DNA of 64,000 nucleotides from Bernardetia sp. (GTDB lineage Bacteria > Bacteroidota > Bacteroidia > Cytophagales > Bernardetiaceae): NCBI GenBank assembly GCA_020630575.1, contig JAHDBD010000011.1, positions 105,247-169,246 on the forward strand, read 5' to 3'. The position numbers were made by a program, and so were the translations under genes. Shown piece by piece: positions 25,632 to 34,766 of this stretch. A model generated the notes under the pieces. That model was not told where the DNA came from and did no database searches. It worked only from the letters and a program-made list of their open reading frames with translations. Within the stretch, counting starts at the first letter, position 1. Every line of letters begins with the position of its first letter.

Positions 25632-27977
25632 ATGCTAAAAATAATAGATTTAAATTCGTCATCTGAGTGTTTACAAGAAATAGTCGAGCTGAAAAAAGGT
25701 TTCTTGAATTGCCTTACTCCAACTGTAAAACATGGAGAGGTAATCATAATTAATAATTTCCCTGCACATGTAGTTATTGATTATTTAATTGTGATTAATA
25801 TTGAAAATAGAGATAGAAATTATTTATATATTAATCACAACAAATCTAGGTATTACATTGATAACATTGTTTTAGCAATTTCAAAATTAGGAGAGCATAA
25901 CGTAATAATTGATAATGGTAAATTACATGATAGTGATGCTATTTTTGACTTCATAGAAGAAAATAAAATATTTAATAATGAATTAAAAAATTTCTTTAAT
26001 AGCTTTAATAATTTTAATCGTATTTACTGTTACTCTCTATTTCATGCTTCTTCCTTAAAAAGCAATGAATATTTTTCTCCTCAACTCACATTTGGAAAAA
26101 TAACAGCTGAAAAAATATTATACTCTTATGCTATTCAAAGAATAAATAATTACGAGAAAATTAATCGTATTAGTGCTTTTACAAAGGATACCGACGAAAA
26201 ACTGGATATAGAAAAATTTGTAAATGATATAATTAATACGTCAAATGACAGATTTAATCATGGTATCTTAACTAAAAAGAAATTAGAATTAATTGCAAAG
26301 CATAAAAATAAAAGCTTAGATGAAGTATATGATAATATAGGAAATTCAATAACTATTATTACAGGTAAGGCAGGAACAGGAAAAACTGTTTTTTTACTAA
26401 GGTCTATTTATAAGAGATTAGCAAATAAACGTAGAGCAAGATTCTTAACTTTCAATAATTTACTAGTAAAAGATATAAAATGTACTCTAAGAACATATGG
26501 TAATTTTAATCCATCTAACTTTTCATCATCAACTATTCATCAATATTTTTATAGATTGGTTAAAGACATGGGAATTAGCCTAATTTTAGGTGAAACACGT
26601 GTAAATGAATTATTAGAAATATGTGCAATTCGTTTTGATAAATTTGAACCTACTTATAATATTATAAAAAATCGTATTGGATTTAATGAAAAGTTTTTAT
26701 TGGAAGATATAAAACAAAGAGAAAGAAATGAAAGTGATTATGCAGAGTTTAAAGAAATTGCTAATTTTTTTGTAGAAGACGTAAAAGATTTCACAAGTTG
26801 GAACACTATAAAAAAAGATTATTTGGATAAAAAACGAAAACTTCTTTTGAATTTTGTAGGAGCAAAAGTATTTATAGAAGATTATAACAAAGTCCTAGAA
26901 ACGCTGTATTTCTCTATAACAGAATCAGAAAAATTTTATCAAGACTTTGACATTGCCAATAGATATGAACTTCTATCGTTTATTTACAAAGTAGATAATA
27001 AAGAGAATATAGTTACATACAATGATTTACTCAAACAAGTTAAGTTTTTGAGAAGAAGTGCTAACTGGAGTTGTCTTTTTATTGATGAAGGACAAGATTG
27101 TGAACACTATGAAAAGCAAATATTATTCGAGTTAAGGAGTCCTGAAAATATAGTTGTTGCTACTGGGCAGAAGGAGCAATTAATAAGAAGATCAAGAGTA
27201 ACAGTTTGGAATTCAAGCAATAATAGACTAATTGCTTCTAATCAAAAGAGGTTATACAATACTTCTTACAGACAAAAAGAGAATATAATCCAATTTGTAA
27301 ATAAACTAGCAAATCAATACAAAATAGATGTAAAACTAAAGAATGATTCATCAAGCAAAGGTTTAGGTAAAATAATATTAGATTTAAGAACTGAAAAGTC
27401 TTTGTATGATATAGATAAAATTAAAAATCTTTTGTTTTATGGTAAATTAAATGAGTGTTCTGTTTACGAAAGTCTTATGATTCTTATAAGTTCAAAATAT
27501 GTTGAGTTTAATAGTCAAGAAACATTTCATGTAGATGCAACAGATCACTTCAAGAAACAAACTAAAAAAACGAATAGAAAATTAAAATACGAAAACATAT
27601 TAGAAAAAGAAGGAATTTCAGTATGGAGTGGCATTGCCGAAAATAAATCTGAATTAGAAGTACCATTTCAAAATCAAACAAGAATAATTTCTTATGATTC
27701 TTGTAGAGGATTAGAAGCATGGTCTGTTATGTGTTTAGATTTAGATAATTTTATTGATGCTAAGATAAATTGTGATGAAGCTGAAGAATATTTAGCTGAT
27801 GATTTGTTTCTAAAGGAAAATGAGAGAAGAGAAAAATATGCTTTAACTTGGTTACTAATGGTCTTCACAAGGCCTGTAGACACACTATATTTAGATTTAA
27901 GAAAGAGGAGCAATCCTATATCAGAAAAAATTGTTGAAATTCTTAGAACCTTAAAAGGTGTGGAGACATTAGAGTAA
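25632..27977 (+). CDS. Divergent SF1 (UvrD/DUF2075-like) helicase with N-terminal domain
   Basis: A 781-residue protein. Residues 1-235 form a domain of unknown type with some resemblance to NERD-like nuclease domains (EVIIINNFPAHVVIDYLIVI). The motor has Walker A GKAGTGKT at 245-252, a DEGQD Walker B (CLFIDEGQDC), a motif III-like VVATGQKEQL, and YRQKENI. The C-terminal SYDSCRGLEAWSVMCLDLD and WLLMVFTRPVDTLYLDL are like UvrD motifs V and VI. Codon use looks still more AT-rich than in neighbours (many ATA and AAT), suggesting acquired DNA. Function is probably nucleic-acid processing, possibly defence. It stands between the cAMP cluster and an XRE/GNAT pair. Confidence 0.7.
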   Translation: MLKIIDLNSSSECLQEIVELKKGFLNCLTPTVKHGEVIIINNFPAHVVIDYLIVINIENRDRNYLYINHNKSRYYIDNIVLAISKLGEHNVIIDNGKLHDSDAIFDFIEENKIFNNELKNFFNSFNNFNRIYCYSLFHASSLKSNEYFSPQLTFGKITAEKILYSYAIQRINNYEKINRISAFTKDTDEKLDIEKFVNDIINTSNDRFNHGILTKKKLELIAKHKNKSLDEVYDNIGNSITIITGKAGTGKTVFLLRSIYKRLANKRRARFLTFNNLLVKDIKCTLRTYGNFNPSNFSSSTIHQYFYRLVKDMGISLILGETRVNELLEICAIRFDKFEPTYNIIKNRIGFNEKFLLEDIKQRERNESDYAEFKEIANFFVEDVKDFTSWNTIKKDYLDKKRKLLLNFVGAKVFIEDYNKVLETLYFSITESEKFYQDFDIANRYELLSFIYKVDNKENIVTYNDLLKQVKFLRRSANWSCLFIDEGQDCEHYEKQILFELRSPENIVVATGQKEQLIRRSRVTVWNSSNNRLIASNQKRLYNTSYRQKENIIQFVNKLANQYKIDVKLKNDSSSKGLGKIILDLRTEKSLYDIDKIKNLLFYGKLNECSVYESLMILISSKYVEFNSQETFHVDATDHFKKQTKKTNRKLKYENILEKEGISVWSGIAENKSELEVPFQNQTRIISYDSCRGLEAWSVMCLDLDNFIDAKINCDEAEEYLADDLFLKENERREKYALTWLLMVFTRPVDTLYLDLRKRSNPISEKIVEILRTLKGVETLE

Positions 27978-28051
27978 TTGATATCTCTGCCCCCTCGTTG
28001 GTCGTAGATTATCTTTAATTTGTTAAGCGTAGTCTGTGACTACGATTTATC

Positions 28052-28077
28052 AGTTTGGCAAATCTTAGATTTGCGAG
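28052..28077. repeat. TTGGCAAATCTTAGATTT palindromic repeat
   Basis: Contains GCAAATC-TTA-GATTTGC. Eighteen nucleotides match 3847-3864 exactly in inverse orientation, and the copy near 34770 keeps AGTTTGGCAAA with different, still pairing, arms. Confidence 0.55.
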
Positions 28078-28277
28078 TATATATTCGTCAGCAATTCCCC
28101 TGCCCTTGCTCGGTTTTTTTATGGCTATCGCTCGTTTTTAACGAGTGATTTCTATGTATTCGGCTTGTAGCCGTGGTTTTTGTATTTGGTTTTACTGGAG
28201 CAAATAAGTTTTAAAAATAGGAAGAGATTCAAGCAATTTTTATATTTCTTAGTTTATTTTGGAGGTCGTTTTTTAGA

Positions 28278-28303
28278 TTTGTAATTTTGTTTAGGTACGT
28301 TTG
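28278..28303 (+). promoter_or_regulatory. Candidate promoter for the XRE/GNAT pair
   Basis: TTTG (28278-28281) and TACGTTTG (28296-28303), separated by 14 nt, match the Bacteroidota promoter pattern with short spacing. They lie 69 nt before the XRE start. TAGATTTG at 28274-28281 is an alternative -7 box. Confidence 0.35.
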
Positions 28304-28372
28304 TAAATTATCAAACTAAAAATAGATAGTACTAACTCACTACAAACGAGTAATAACCAAAAAACCAACAAA

Positions 28373-28669
28373 ATGAAAAATAAAACAGGTGTTCCAATAC
28401 AAACTTTAAATCAACCTGATTATTGGATTGATGAAATAAATGGTATGCTCTACGATGCTATCTTAGTTTATATGAAGGAAAAAAACTTCAATAAAACTCA
28501 ATTAGCAGTAGATTTAGAGATTAGTAAAAAACAGGCTTCTCAACTCTTAAATGGAGAAGGCAATGATTTTAGTTTAGAAAAAATACTAGAAATTTCTTTG
28601 ACAATAGGTAAGTTTCCTGTCTTTCATTTGGAAGATAAGGAAGAATACTTGAGTAGAAAGAAATCTTAA
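28373..28669 (+). CDS. XRE-family helix-turn-helix regulator
   Basis: A 98-residue protein. After a 25-residue lead, the segment AILVYMKEKNFNKTQLAVDL followed by EISKKQASQLLNGEGNDFS is a lambda-repressor/XRE-type helix-turn-helix with a typical Q-L-A...S...S.LLNG core. The C-terminus (FPVFHLEDKEEYLSRKK) is short. It precedes a GNAT acetyltransferase by 11 nt, so both are probably one transcript. It could be an antitoxin-like autoregulator or an ordinary small repressor. Confidence 0.75.
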   Translation: MKNKTGVPIQTLNQPDYWIDEINGMLYDAILVYMKEKNFNKTQLAVDLEISKKQASQLLNGEGNDFSLEKILEISLTIGKFPVFHLEDKEEYLSRKKS

Positions 28670-28680
28670 AAATCTAACGC

Positions 28681-29157
28681 ATGACAAAAGTTGTTGTTTA
28701 TGAAAGCGTTCATCAAAATGGAATTGATGAGATGATGAATGAAATTGCAGTGGAATTTGAGGAACAAATATTTCCAAAAATAACAGTTGAAACTCCTAGA
28801 GTTCCTGATAAATATTGGGTTGTACTACATAATGGAAAAGTGGTTGGAACAGTCGGAGTTGTTATTGTACAAAATGAGTTTGGAGTTTTAAAAAAAATGA
28901 TGTTAAAAAAAGAGTTTCGTGGAAAAGAATTTGGACTCTCAAAACTATTGCTTGAAACTGTTATTGAATGGACTAAGGAAAATCAAATTTCTAAAATCTA
29001 TCTTGGAACAATGAACCAATTTAAAGCAGCTCAAACTTTCTATAAAAAAAATGGATTTAGAGAAATTTTGGAAAATGAATTACCTCTTAATTTCTTAAAA
29101 AATCCTTTAGATAAAGTATTTTTTGTAAAAGATTTGAATAAATTATGGATAGAGTAA
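28681..29157 (+). CDS. GNAT-family N-acetyltransferase
   Basis: A 158-residue acetyltransferase. The acetyl-CoA binding region is visible in LKKMMLKKEFRGKEFGLSKL, where RGKEFG is the R/Q-x-x-G-x-G/A loop. Motif B is QFKAAQTFYKKNGFRE, a classic GNAT end. The substrate is unknown. Its close linkage to an XRE regulator is noteworthy, because GNAT toxins of the TacT type normally pair with ribbon-helix-helix antitoxins. A convergent terminator follows. Confidence 0.82.
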   Translation: MTKVVVYESVHQNGIDEMMNEIAVEFEEQIFPKITVETPRVPDKYWVVLHNGKVVGTVGVVIVQNEFGVLKKMMLKKEFRGKEFGLSKLLLETVIEWTKENQISKIYLGTMNQFKAAQTFYKKNGFREILENELPLNFLKNPLDKVFFVKDLNKLWIE

Positions 29158-29239
29158 CTATAAAATAAGAGTATGTTCTTGTTGGTCTTTAGAATGAAAC
29201 TTTGCTATTTGAAACACTAGATTTTCCATGAAATTATGC

Positions 29240-29289
29240 AAAAAAAGAAAGGCATTGAATAAAATTTAATTCAATGCCTTTCTTTTTTT
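29240..29289. terminator. Bidirectional terminator between GNAT gene and E2 gene
   Basis: Long perfect stem GAAAGGCATTGAAT / ATTCAATGCCTTTC (29247-29260 with 29269-29282), flanked by an A run on the left and a T run on the right. It can terminate both convergent genes. Confidence 0.85.
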
Positions 29290-29335
29290 CAATAAGTCAA
29301 ATGTATTTGCATTCCACTTACTTATACACTTATCA

Positions 29336-30709
29336 CTAAATAGTTGTATTTACATCAAAATTCTCTAAATAATCGGCTACTCGTCTTACAAATTTACCAC
29401 CTAGTCCACCATCTACAACTCTGTGGTCGTAAGAGTGAGAAAGATACATCATGTGACGAATTCCAATCATATCACCATGTTCTGTTTCCACAACAGCAGG
29501 TTTTTTGACAATCGCACCGACAGACATAATTGCTACTTGTGGCTGCATAATGATTGGTGTTCCTAACATATTTCCGAAAGAACCAATATTTGAAAGCGTA
29601 TATGTTCCACCAGACAAATCATCTGGAGAAAGTTTGTTATTTCTTGCTTTATCGACAAGCTCTGATACCTTTTTAGTAATTCCTAAAAGGTTGAGTTCGT
29701 TTGTATTTTTGATGACAGGAACAATCAAATTATCATTTGAAAGAGCAACAGCAATTCCTACATGAATTCCTTTTTTCATCAAAATTTTGTCGCCATCTAC
29801 TGAACAGTTGATTTTTGGGAAATCTTGAATTGCCTTTGCAACAGCTTCTACAAAAATAGGCGTAAAAGTAAGTGCAACACCATCACGGTCTTTTACTACT
29901 CTTTTCCATTTGTTTCTCCAATTTACTAAGTTAGTAACATCAGCTTCGATAAATGAAGTTACGTGAGGAGAAATACGTTTTGAATCGACCATTCTTTGGG
30001 CAATCATTTTACGCATTCTGTCCATTTCTACCACCTCAATATCATTGCTGTATGATTTTACAGGTTGTAATTGCTCTATTTTCTGATTTGATTGAGGAGT
30101 TGATTGTTGTCTTTGTTCTTTTACTTCTATTTTAGGAGCAGCAACAGCAGTTTGAGAGCCATTTCCATTATTATTTTTTCTGTTTTCAAGGAAACTGAAC
30201 ATGTCATTTTTGGTAACACGTCCTTCCAAACCTGTTCCTTCGATAGTTTCCAGTTCAGAAACAGAAACTTTTTCTTCTTTTGCAATAGACATAACTAAAG
30301 GAGAATAAAAACGAGTAGCTGTAGCAAAATCATTTTGCTGATGAACGTTTCCATTTACATGACTGCTACCATTTGAAGATGCAGTTTCCAAAACTGGTTC
30401 TTTTTCTTCTACTTTTGTTTCTTGAACAGGTGCTTGAGAACTTGGAGTGCTTCCACCTTCTGCATCTACTTCTGTTTCTATAATGGCAATTGTTGCACCT
30501 ACTTGTACTACATCACCTTCTTCTGCCAATATTTCGACAAGAGTACCTGCGTGTGTTGCAGGAACTTCTGTATCTACTTTGTCGGTTGCTACTTCCAAAA
30601 CAGATTCATCTTGTTCGATTGTATCTCCTACACTTTTGAGCCAAGTTAGGATTGTGCCTTCCATTACGCTTTCGCCCATTTTGGGCATTACCATTTCTAT
30701 TTTAGCCAT
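29336..30709 (-). CDS. 2-oxoacid dehydrogenase E2 (dihydrolipoyl acyltransferase)
   Basis: A 457-residue acyltransferase core of a 2-oxoacid dehydrogenase complex. The lipoyl domain is residues 1-78 with lipoylated Lys44 in EVATDKVDTEV. A linker rich in Pro, Ser and Asn follows. The E3/E1-binding domain is at about 135-175 (SPLVMSIAKEEKVSVSELE; GTGLEGRVTKNDM), and the catalytic domain runs from about 225 to the end, with His429 and Asp433 in YDHRVVDGG. The single lipoyl domain and PKMGESVMEGT start fit branched-chain/2-oxoisovalerate or pyruvate E2 of Bacteroidota. The E1 and E3 genes are not adjacent, so the substrate is undecided. Confidence 0.92.
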   Translation of the reverse strand: MAKIEMVMPKMGESVMEGTILTWLKSVGDTIEQDESVLEVATDKVDTEVPATHAGTLVEILAEEGDVVQVGATIAIIETEVDAEGGSTPSSQAPVQETKVEEKEPVLETASSNGSSHVNGNVHQQNDFATATRFYSPLVMSIAKEEKVSVSELETIEGTGLEGRVTKNDMFSFLENRKNNNGNGSQTAVAAPKIEVKEQRQQSTPQSNQKIEQLQPVKSYSNDIEVVEMDRMRKMIAQRMVDSKRISPHVTSFIEADVTNLVNWRNKWKRVVKDRDGVALTFTPIFVEAVAKAIQDFPKINCSVDGDKILMKKGIHVGIAVALSNDNLIVPVIKNTNELNLLGITKKVSELVDKARNNKLSPDDLSGGTYTLSNIGSFGNMLGTPIIMQPQVAIMSVGAIVKKPAVVETEHGDMIGIRHMMYLSHSYDHRVVDGGLGGKFVRRVADYLENFDVNTTI

Positions 30710-30752
30710 AGTGATATATTTTTTATGAGTTATTTTTTGTTAGGTCTGATAA

Positions 30753-30778
30753 GTCATTGGTGGAGACACCAATAACGG
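30753..30778. repeat. Palindromic repeat family 1, copy c
   Basis: ATTGGTG (30756-30762) and CACCAAT (30767-30773) pair around a GAGA loop, followed by AACGG. It is the same design as the copy at 41632, with a compensated arm change. Confidence 0.55.
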
Positions 30779-30873
30779 AAGTGTTTTTAGTTTTATAAGG
30801 TAGTATTTGTTTGAACAGAAAGCTAAAGCATTCAGTACAACTTTACTCACTCTAAAGAGTAAGCTACATTTTA

Positions 30874-30881
30874 CAAATTTA
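30874..30881 (-). promoter_or_regulatory. Candidate -7 element for the E2 gene
   Basis: On the minus strand TAAATTTG matches the TAnnTTTG box. No -33 TTTG is seen at standard distance. Confidence 0.25.
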
Positions 30882-31018
30882 CCAAAAAAATAACATTTAA
30901 AAGACAGAAATCAAAATTAGAGAGAATATTAGGGATTTATTCTTTTTTGAATAACTAAATAACTGTGAATGAAGTGTTTTGTAGTGGATTGTTTTTTATG
31001 AAAATAAATTATCTTTTT

Positions 31019-31531
31019 TTAAAAGCCTCTTGAGTTAATTAATTCTCTCGTAGTCTTTATTTCTTCAAAATCTTTCACCTGACATATACCCAGTGTTAAT
31101 ACTCCTTTAGGAAAAAAGGAAAACTCATTTTTCACGATATGTAGTTTGTCAAGTATAGCAGGAATTTCTTCTTCAAATTCGAATATACAAAGATGTTTAT
31201 ATCCATGTTGTATCGAATCACTAGGATAAAAACCTTCAATAATTGACTGTGTTAGATTAAACTTAGTAACAATAAAATTTGAAGGATTTTTTAACTCAAA
31301 AATGCAATCAAATTGTTTTGGTATTTCAAAATCTGCATAGGTATACAAAAACAGGGCAATTTCGTTACTCCTACATTTCCAGTTAATAAATTTCTCATAT
31401 TCTTTGCTTTTTTCTTTATCTATAAAACTTTCTACACATTTTTTTTGCCAAATTATCATTGATTCATCAGACCACCTTTCATCTGTAAATAGATATTTGT
31501 CTTGTGGTTTGCATTCTTCTTCTAGGATCAT
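31019..31531 (-). CDS. Hypothetical protein
   Basis: A 170-residue soluble protein, acidic and aromatic-rich at the N-terminus (KYLFTDERWSDESMIIWQKK). I do not recognise a family. No signal peptide or membrane segment is seen. The middle (FEIPKQFDCIFELKNPSNFI) and end (FFPKGVLTLGICQVKDFEEI) read like a folded alpha/beta domain. It lies between the E2 gene and a DUF2147 gene, all on the minus strand, with a terminator before it. Confidence 0.55.
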   Translation of the reverse strand: MILEEECKPQDKYLFTDERWSDESMIIWQKKCVESFIDKEKSKEYEKFINWKCRSNEIALFLYTYADFEIPKQFDCIFELKNPSNFIVTKFNLTQSIIEGFYPSDSIQHGYKHLCIFEFEEEIPAILDKLHIVKNEFSFFPKGVLTLGICQVKDFEEIKTTRELINSRGF

Positions 31532-31577
31532 TTTTTCTTGTTATATTTGAAAATAATAATACACAAAATAACAAAAA

Positions 31578-31610
31578 AATGGATAACCCATTCAACATGA
31601 ATTATCCATT
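31578..31610 (-). terminator. Terminator of the DUF2147 gene
   Basis: AATGGATAA (31578-31586) pairs with TTATCCATT (31602-31610). Read on the minus strand the stem is followed by a T run, about 30 nt after the DUF2147 stop. Confidence 0.7.
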
Positions 31611-31637
31611 TCCAATTTTACGTCTAGCAAAGAATGC

Positions 31638-32090
31638 TTATTTAACTCTAAACCAGTTTTGAGAACGTCCTACGAAAGAGAAACCTACATATCCTCTTAC
31701 TTCTAGCTTGTCAGCCGAAACAAGTTTGATTTCACAGCTATATTCTTTTCCTTTAGATGGATCATAGATTTTGCCGTCTTCCCATTCGTTGTCACCATCT
31801 TTTTCTAGTCCGTACATAATATCCATTCCTACAAGTTTTTGTCCTTTGCGTTTGCCTGTACATTCAGTACATACTTTATCCTGACTTACACCATTTAAAA
31901 GTTCAACGATTTTTCCATGTACTTTTCCATTTACTTCATAGATTTGGATGATAGACTTTTCTTTTTTAGTTTCATCGTCAATCGTTTTCCATTTTCCTAA
32001 TACTTTAGCGTTTGGACTATCTTGTGGTACAAAAGCAGATAAAAGACCAATGCAGAAGATAAGAGCGAAAATTTTTGTAATACGAATCAT
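31638..32090 (-). CDS. Exported DUF2147 family protein
   Basis: A 150-residue secreted protein with signal peptide (MIRITKIFALIFCIGLLSAF). The mature domain has the DUF2147 pattern: GKWKTIDDETKKEKSIIQIY, VNGKVHGKIVEL, a CTECTGKRKGQ loop with two Cys, KIYDPSKGKEYSCEIKL and finally LEVRGYVGFSFVGRSQNWFR. The family is a small beta-rich domain of unknown biochemical function, common in exported proteins of Bacteroidota and Proteobacteria. It is monocistronic, with its own terminator. Confidence 0.88.
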   Translation of the reverse strand: MIRITKIFALIFCIGLLSAFVPQDSPNAKVLGKWKTIDDETKKEKSIIQIYEVNGKVHGKIVELLNGVSQDKVCTECTGKRKGQKLVGMDIMYGLEKDGDNEWEDGKIYDPSKGKEYSCEIKLVSADKLEVRGYVGFSFVGRSQNWFRVK

Positions 32091-32460
32091 ATTTTTGTGT
32101 TTGATAATTATAATAGAAAGAGAAATTAAGTTATTTTAAAGAGTATAATTTTGATAAAAAACTTCATTAAGAAATAATTTATCTAAAATTAATCTAACTC
32201 TAATGAGTTTGCAAAATTCGAACCGAAAAATAAAATATAAAGTATAGGTAGTGTTACATTTTGAATGATTTTAAATATTTTCTCTCAGTATCGTTATTAT
32301 AGTTGATAATAAAATAGTAGGTAAAGAAGAAATGCTTATAATAAGATTTTTAAAAAAATAATGTTTTCATACAAATCTGCCTACTCTTTGTCTCAATGCA
32401 TTATCTTATCTTTAGACATGGTTAGTTTGTCCAGAACAATGTTTGGAAAGAATTTAAAAA
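32091..32460. other. Intergenic region, nothing recognised
   Basis: About 370 nt of AT-rich sequence upstream of the DUF2147 gene and downstream of the helicase gene. No hairpin with a clear T run and no reading frame was seen. Confidence 0.4.
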
Positions 32461-34425
32461 CTAAACCATATATTCCCATGCACTTTTGTAAGCCTCAATA
32501 GATTCTGCATAATCTAAAAAGTCTTTATAAAATTCATCAGAACCCAACGTAGCTGAATCTCCAAAAACTACTAATCTTTTTTTAGCTCGTGTAATAGCCA
32601 CATTGAATCTACGCAAATCTTTCAAAAAACCAATTTCGCCTTTTTCATTCGAACGAACTAAAGAAATATACATTACTTCTCTTTCTTGTCCTTGAAAACC
32701 ATCGACAGTATGAATTGTAATTTGATTGGAGTAGTTAGCAAGCAAATCATTATTTCGAATCAAATCACGTAATAAATAAACTTGTGATTTATAAGTGGAG
32801 AGAACACCAACTGAAAAATTATCAATAAATTCTTTCGGATTTTTGATTTCTTTACTTTCTATTTTTTGTAGAATTTCCTCAAAAAGTCGTTCTAAATGAG
32901 AAACTACTAACTTTGCTTCCTCTGGATTATAACGACTCAATGTTTCTTCATCCTGAACTTCTGAAAAACCACAGCCTGCTGTATCGACAAATTCTACTGG
33001 TGCTAGATTTTCATAAAGAATATGATTTTTATTTGTCTCATAAGCTTTTAAATTTCCTTTATAAAATTTTTGATTAGAAAATTCCATAATCTGTTCATTC
33101 ATACGATATTGTACACTTAACATTTGCGCTGATTGAGGATGTTTTTTTATTATTTTCTCAAATAATGTATTTTCTAAACCTGATTTTGCAGCTTCAAACG
33201 ATTTTATTGTTGGTGGTAACTGTTGATGATCACCTGCCATAACTACACGATTTGCTTTCAAAATCGGAATCCAAGTTGCACCTTCCAAAGCCTGTGCAGC
33301 TTCGTCTATAAAAAGTGTTGAAAAAGTACGATGTTTGAGAATGTATCCTGCCGAACCAGCAAGTGTACAAGTCAGAACCTGTGAATTTTCTAAGATATGT
33401 TTTGAAATATATTCTTCTAGTTTTAAAGCATCTTGTTTCAATCGTTTTGCATCACGAAGCATATTCTGACGTTCGTTTCGCTCTTGTTTTCCAAAATTTC
33501 GTTTGAACTTTAATGCTTTTTTTCGCATTTGTTCAGACTGTTTTAGTAGCTTTCTATAATACTTATAATCAGGGTGATTTTCTATTTTCCCATCTAAAGT
33601 TATGTGTTCTAATGTATCGCTTACTCGTGCAGGATGTCCTAAACGTGTTACTTTTACCTCTTTTACATTTAATTTTTCGGTAAGCCAATCGACAGCCGTA
33701 TTACTTGGAGCGCAAACCAAAACTTGTCTTTCTGTTTTTAATGTTTCAATAATTGAGGCAACTAAAGTAGTTGTTTTTCCTGTCCCTGGAGGTCCATGGA
33801 TGATGGCTATATCTTCAGCTTGTAGAATTTTCTGAACAGCTTTTTTTTGTGATTCGTTTAAATCTTGAAGTGCATATTCATTTTCATTTTCTTTTAGTTT
33901 TGTATTAAAACTTGGAGCTTTGTCTCCTAAAAAAACTTCTCTAAACTCTGATAATCTATCATTTTTGGCATCTTTTACTTTATCTATCGTATAATTCATT
34001 TCACGATAGGTAGAATCATCAAAAGCCAAGTAAACACCAATACTATTACTTTGATTTTCTAAAAAATCTGGGAGTTCATCATTACTAAGAGCAATACGCA
34101 TTTTGTTATTCTCTACTTTACTAATAACGCCATTTACTTTCTCGCCTTCTAAGCCATTTTTTTGCTCAAAAACAGTAACTATACTTCCAACATTGAGCTG
34201 ATGAGGTTGTCCTTTATCATTTGTTCTTTCAATATCAATATTCCATCTTCCTCCCAAACCGACAAACTCGTCATTTATTCCGACAGGAAACCAGCACAAT
34301 CCATCTTTTCGACGTTTGGCTAGTGGTGCTTGTACAATTTTGAGTTGGTACTGTGCTGCATCTTCTCGTTTTTCTATGCGTAAAAGTTCTTGAAGGTGGG
34401 TAAGTTGTTGTTCTGCGTTTTTCAT
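32461..34425 (-). CDS. UPF1/IGHMBP2-like SF1B DNA/RNA helicase
   Basis: A roughly 654-residue helicase from the preferred start MKNAEQQLTHLQELL; the longer open frame adds 11 residues of poor quality. A beta-barrel 1B-like N-terminal region (about 40-140) precedes the motor. Motifs: GPPGTGKTT (I), CAPSNTAVD (Ia), DEAAQALE (II), GDHQQLPPT (III), QYRMNEQIM (IV), VDGFQGQERE (V) and NVAITRAKKRL (VI). A long basic insertion at about 300-360 (KRNFGKQERNERQNMLRDAK) corresponds to the stalk of this family. Bacterial members are widespread, with roles proposed in replication or RNA processing. Confidence 0.92.
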   Translation of the reverse strand: MKNAEQQLTHLQELLRIEKREDAAQYQLKIVQAPLAKRRKDGLCWFPVGINDEFVGLGGRWNIDIERTNDKGQPHQLNVGSIVTVFEQKNGLEGEKVNGVISKVENNKMRIALSNDELPDFLENQSNSIGVYLAFDDSTYREMNYTIDKVKDAKNDRLSEFREVFLGDKAPSFNTKLKENENEYALQDLNESQKKAVQKILQAEDIAIIHGPPGTGKTTTLVASIIETLKTERQVLVCAPSNTAVDWLTEKLNVKEVKVTRLGHPARVSDTLEHITLDGKIENHPDYKYYRKLLKQSEQMRKKALKFKRNFGKQERNERQNMLRDAKRLKQDALKLEEYISKHILENSQVLTCTLAGSAGYILKHRTFSTLFIDEAAQALEGATWIPILKANRVVMAGDHQQLPPTIKSFEAAKSGLENTLFEKIIKKHPQSAQMLSVQYRMNEQIMEFSNQKFYKGNLKAYETNKNHILYENLAPVEFVDTAGCGFSEVQDEETLSRYNPEEAKLVVSHLERLFEEILQKIESKEIKNPKEFIDNFSVGVLSTYKSQVYLLRDLIRNNDLLANYSNQITIHTVDGFQGQEREVMYISLVRSNEKGEIGFLKDLRRFNVAITRAKKRLVVFGDSATLGSDEFYKDFLDYAESIEAYKSAWEYMV

Positions 34426-34598
34426 AATTGATAAAATCTGTATTTTTACAAAAAACACAGATTTGAAGGTTTTATTTGATAGTAAAACATTTTTTTATGG
34501 GCTTGCGCCTTAACACTATTTCTCTGTAAAAAGTTTTATGACAAAAGAAATTTCAAGTTTATGTAGATAATAAAAAGTATGAAATCTGTATAGTGTGA

Positions 34599-34622
34599 TT
34601 TGTGAGTGCTTTACTATCTTTG
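34599..34622 (+). promoter_or_regulatory. Candidate promoter for nuoJ
   Basis: TTTG (34599-34602), 12 nt, then TATCTTTG (34615-34622). The same boxes and spacing occur before ald. It lies about 260 nt before the nuoJ start. Confidence 0.3.
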
Positions 34623-34766
34623 TTTTTAATTTTAGAATTAGTGTGCAATTTACCAAGAAAAATCTAGTTTATGAGGCGGAGATTATGATTTTCAAGTTTC
34701 TTATTAAATTTTTTTATTAAAAAATAAAAACCTTTAGAACTGACTATCATAGTAATCATAAAGCTG

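Larger units (their letters stand above)
27978..28372. other. Palindrome-rich intergenic spacer
   Basis: Several hairpins in a row: CGTAGTC-TGT-GACTACG (28028-28044), GCAAATC-TTA-GATTTGC (28058-28074), CTCGTT...AACGAG near 28131-28145, and CGGCT-TGT-AGCCG (28161-28173). The spacer then turns AT-rich and carries the promoter listed next. Two hairpins share an unusual three-base TGT loop. Confidence 0.55.
30710..31018. other. Upstream region of the E2 gene
   Basis: It holds a family 1 palindrome, a second hairpin (TTACTC...GAGTAA around 30843-30862) and, on the minus strand, a TAAATTTG -7-like element at 30874-30881. That would give the E2 gene a leader of about 165 nt containing both hairpins. 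No reading frame was recognised. Confidence 0.45.

Noticed and set aside
27978..28372. Possible CRISPR array from several short palindromes
   Set aside because: The hairpin arms differ from each other and spacing is irregular; there is no repeat-spacer pattern and no cas gene in the window.
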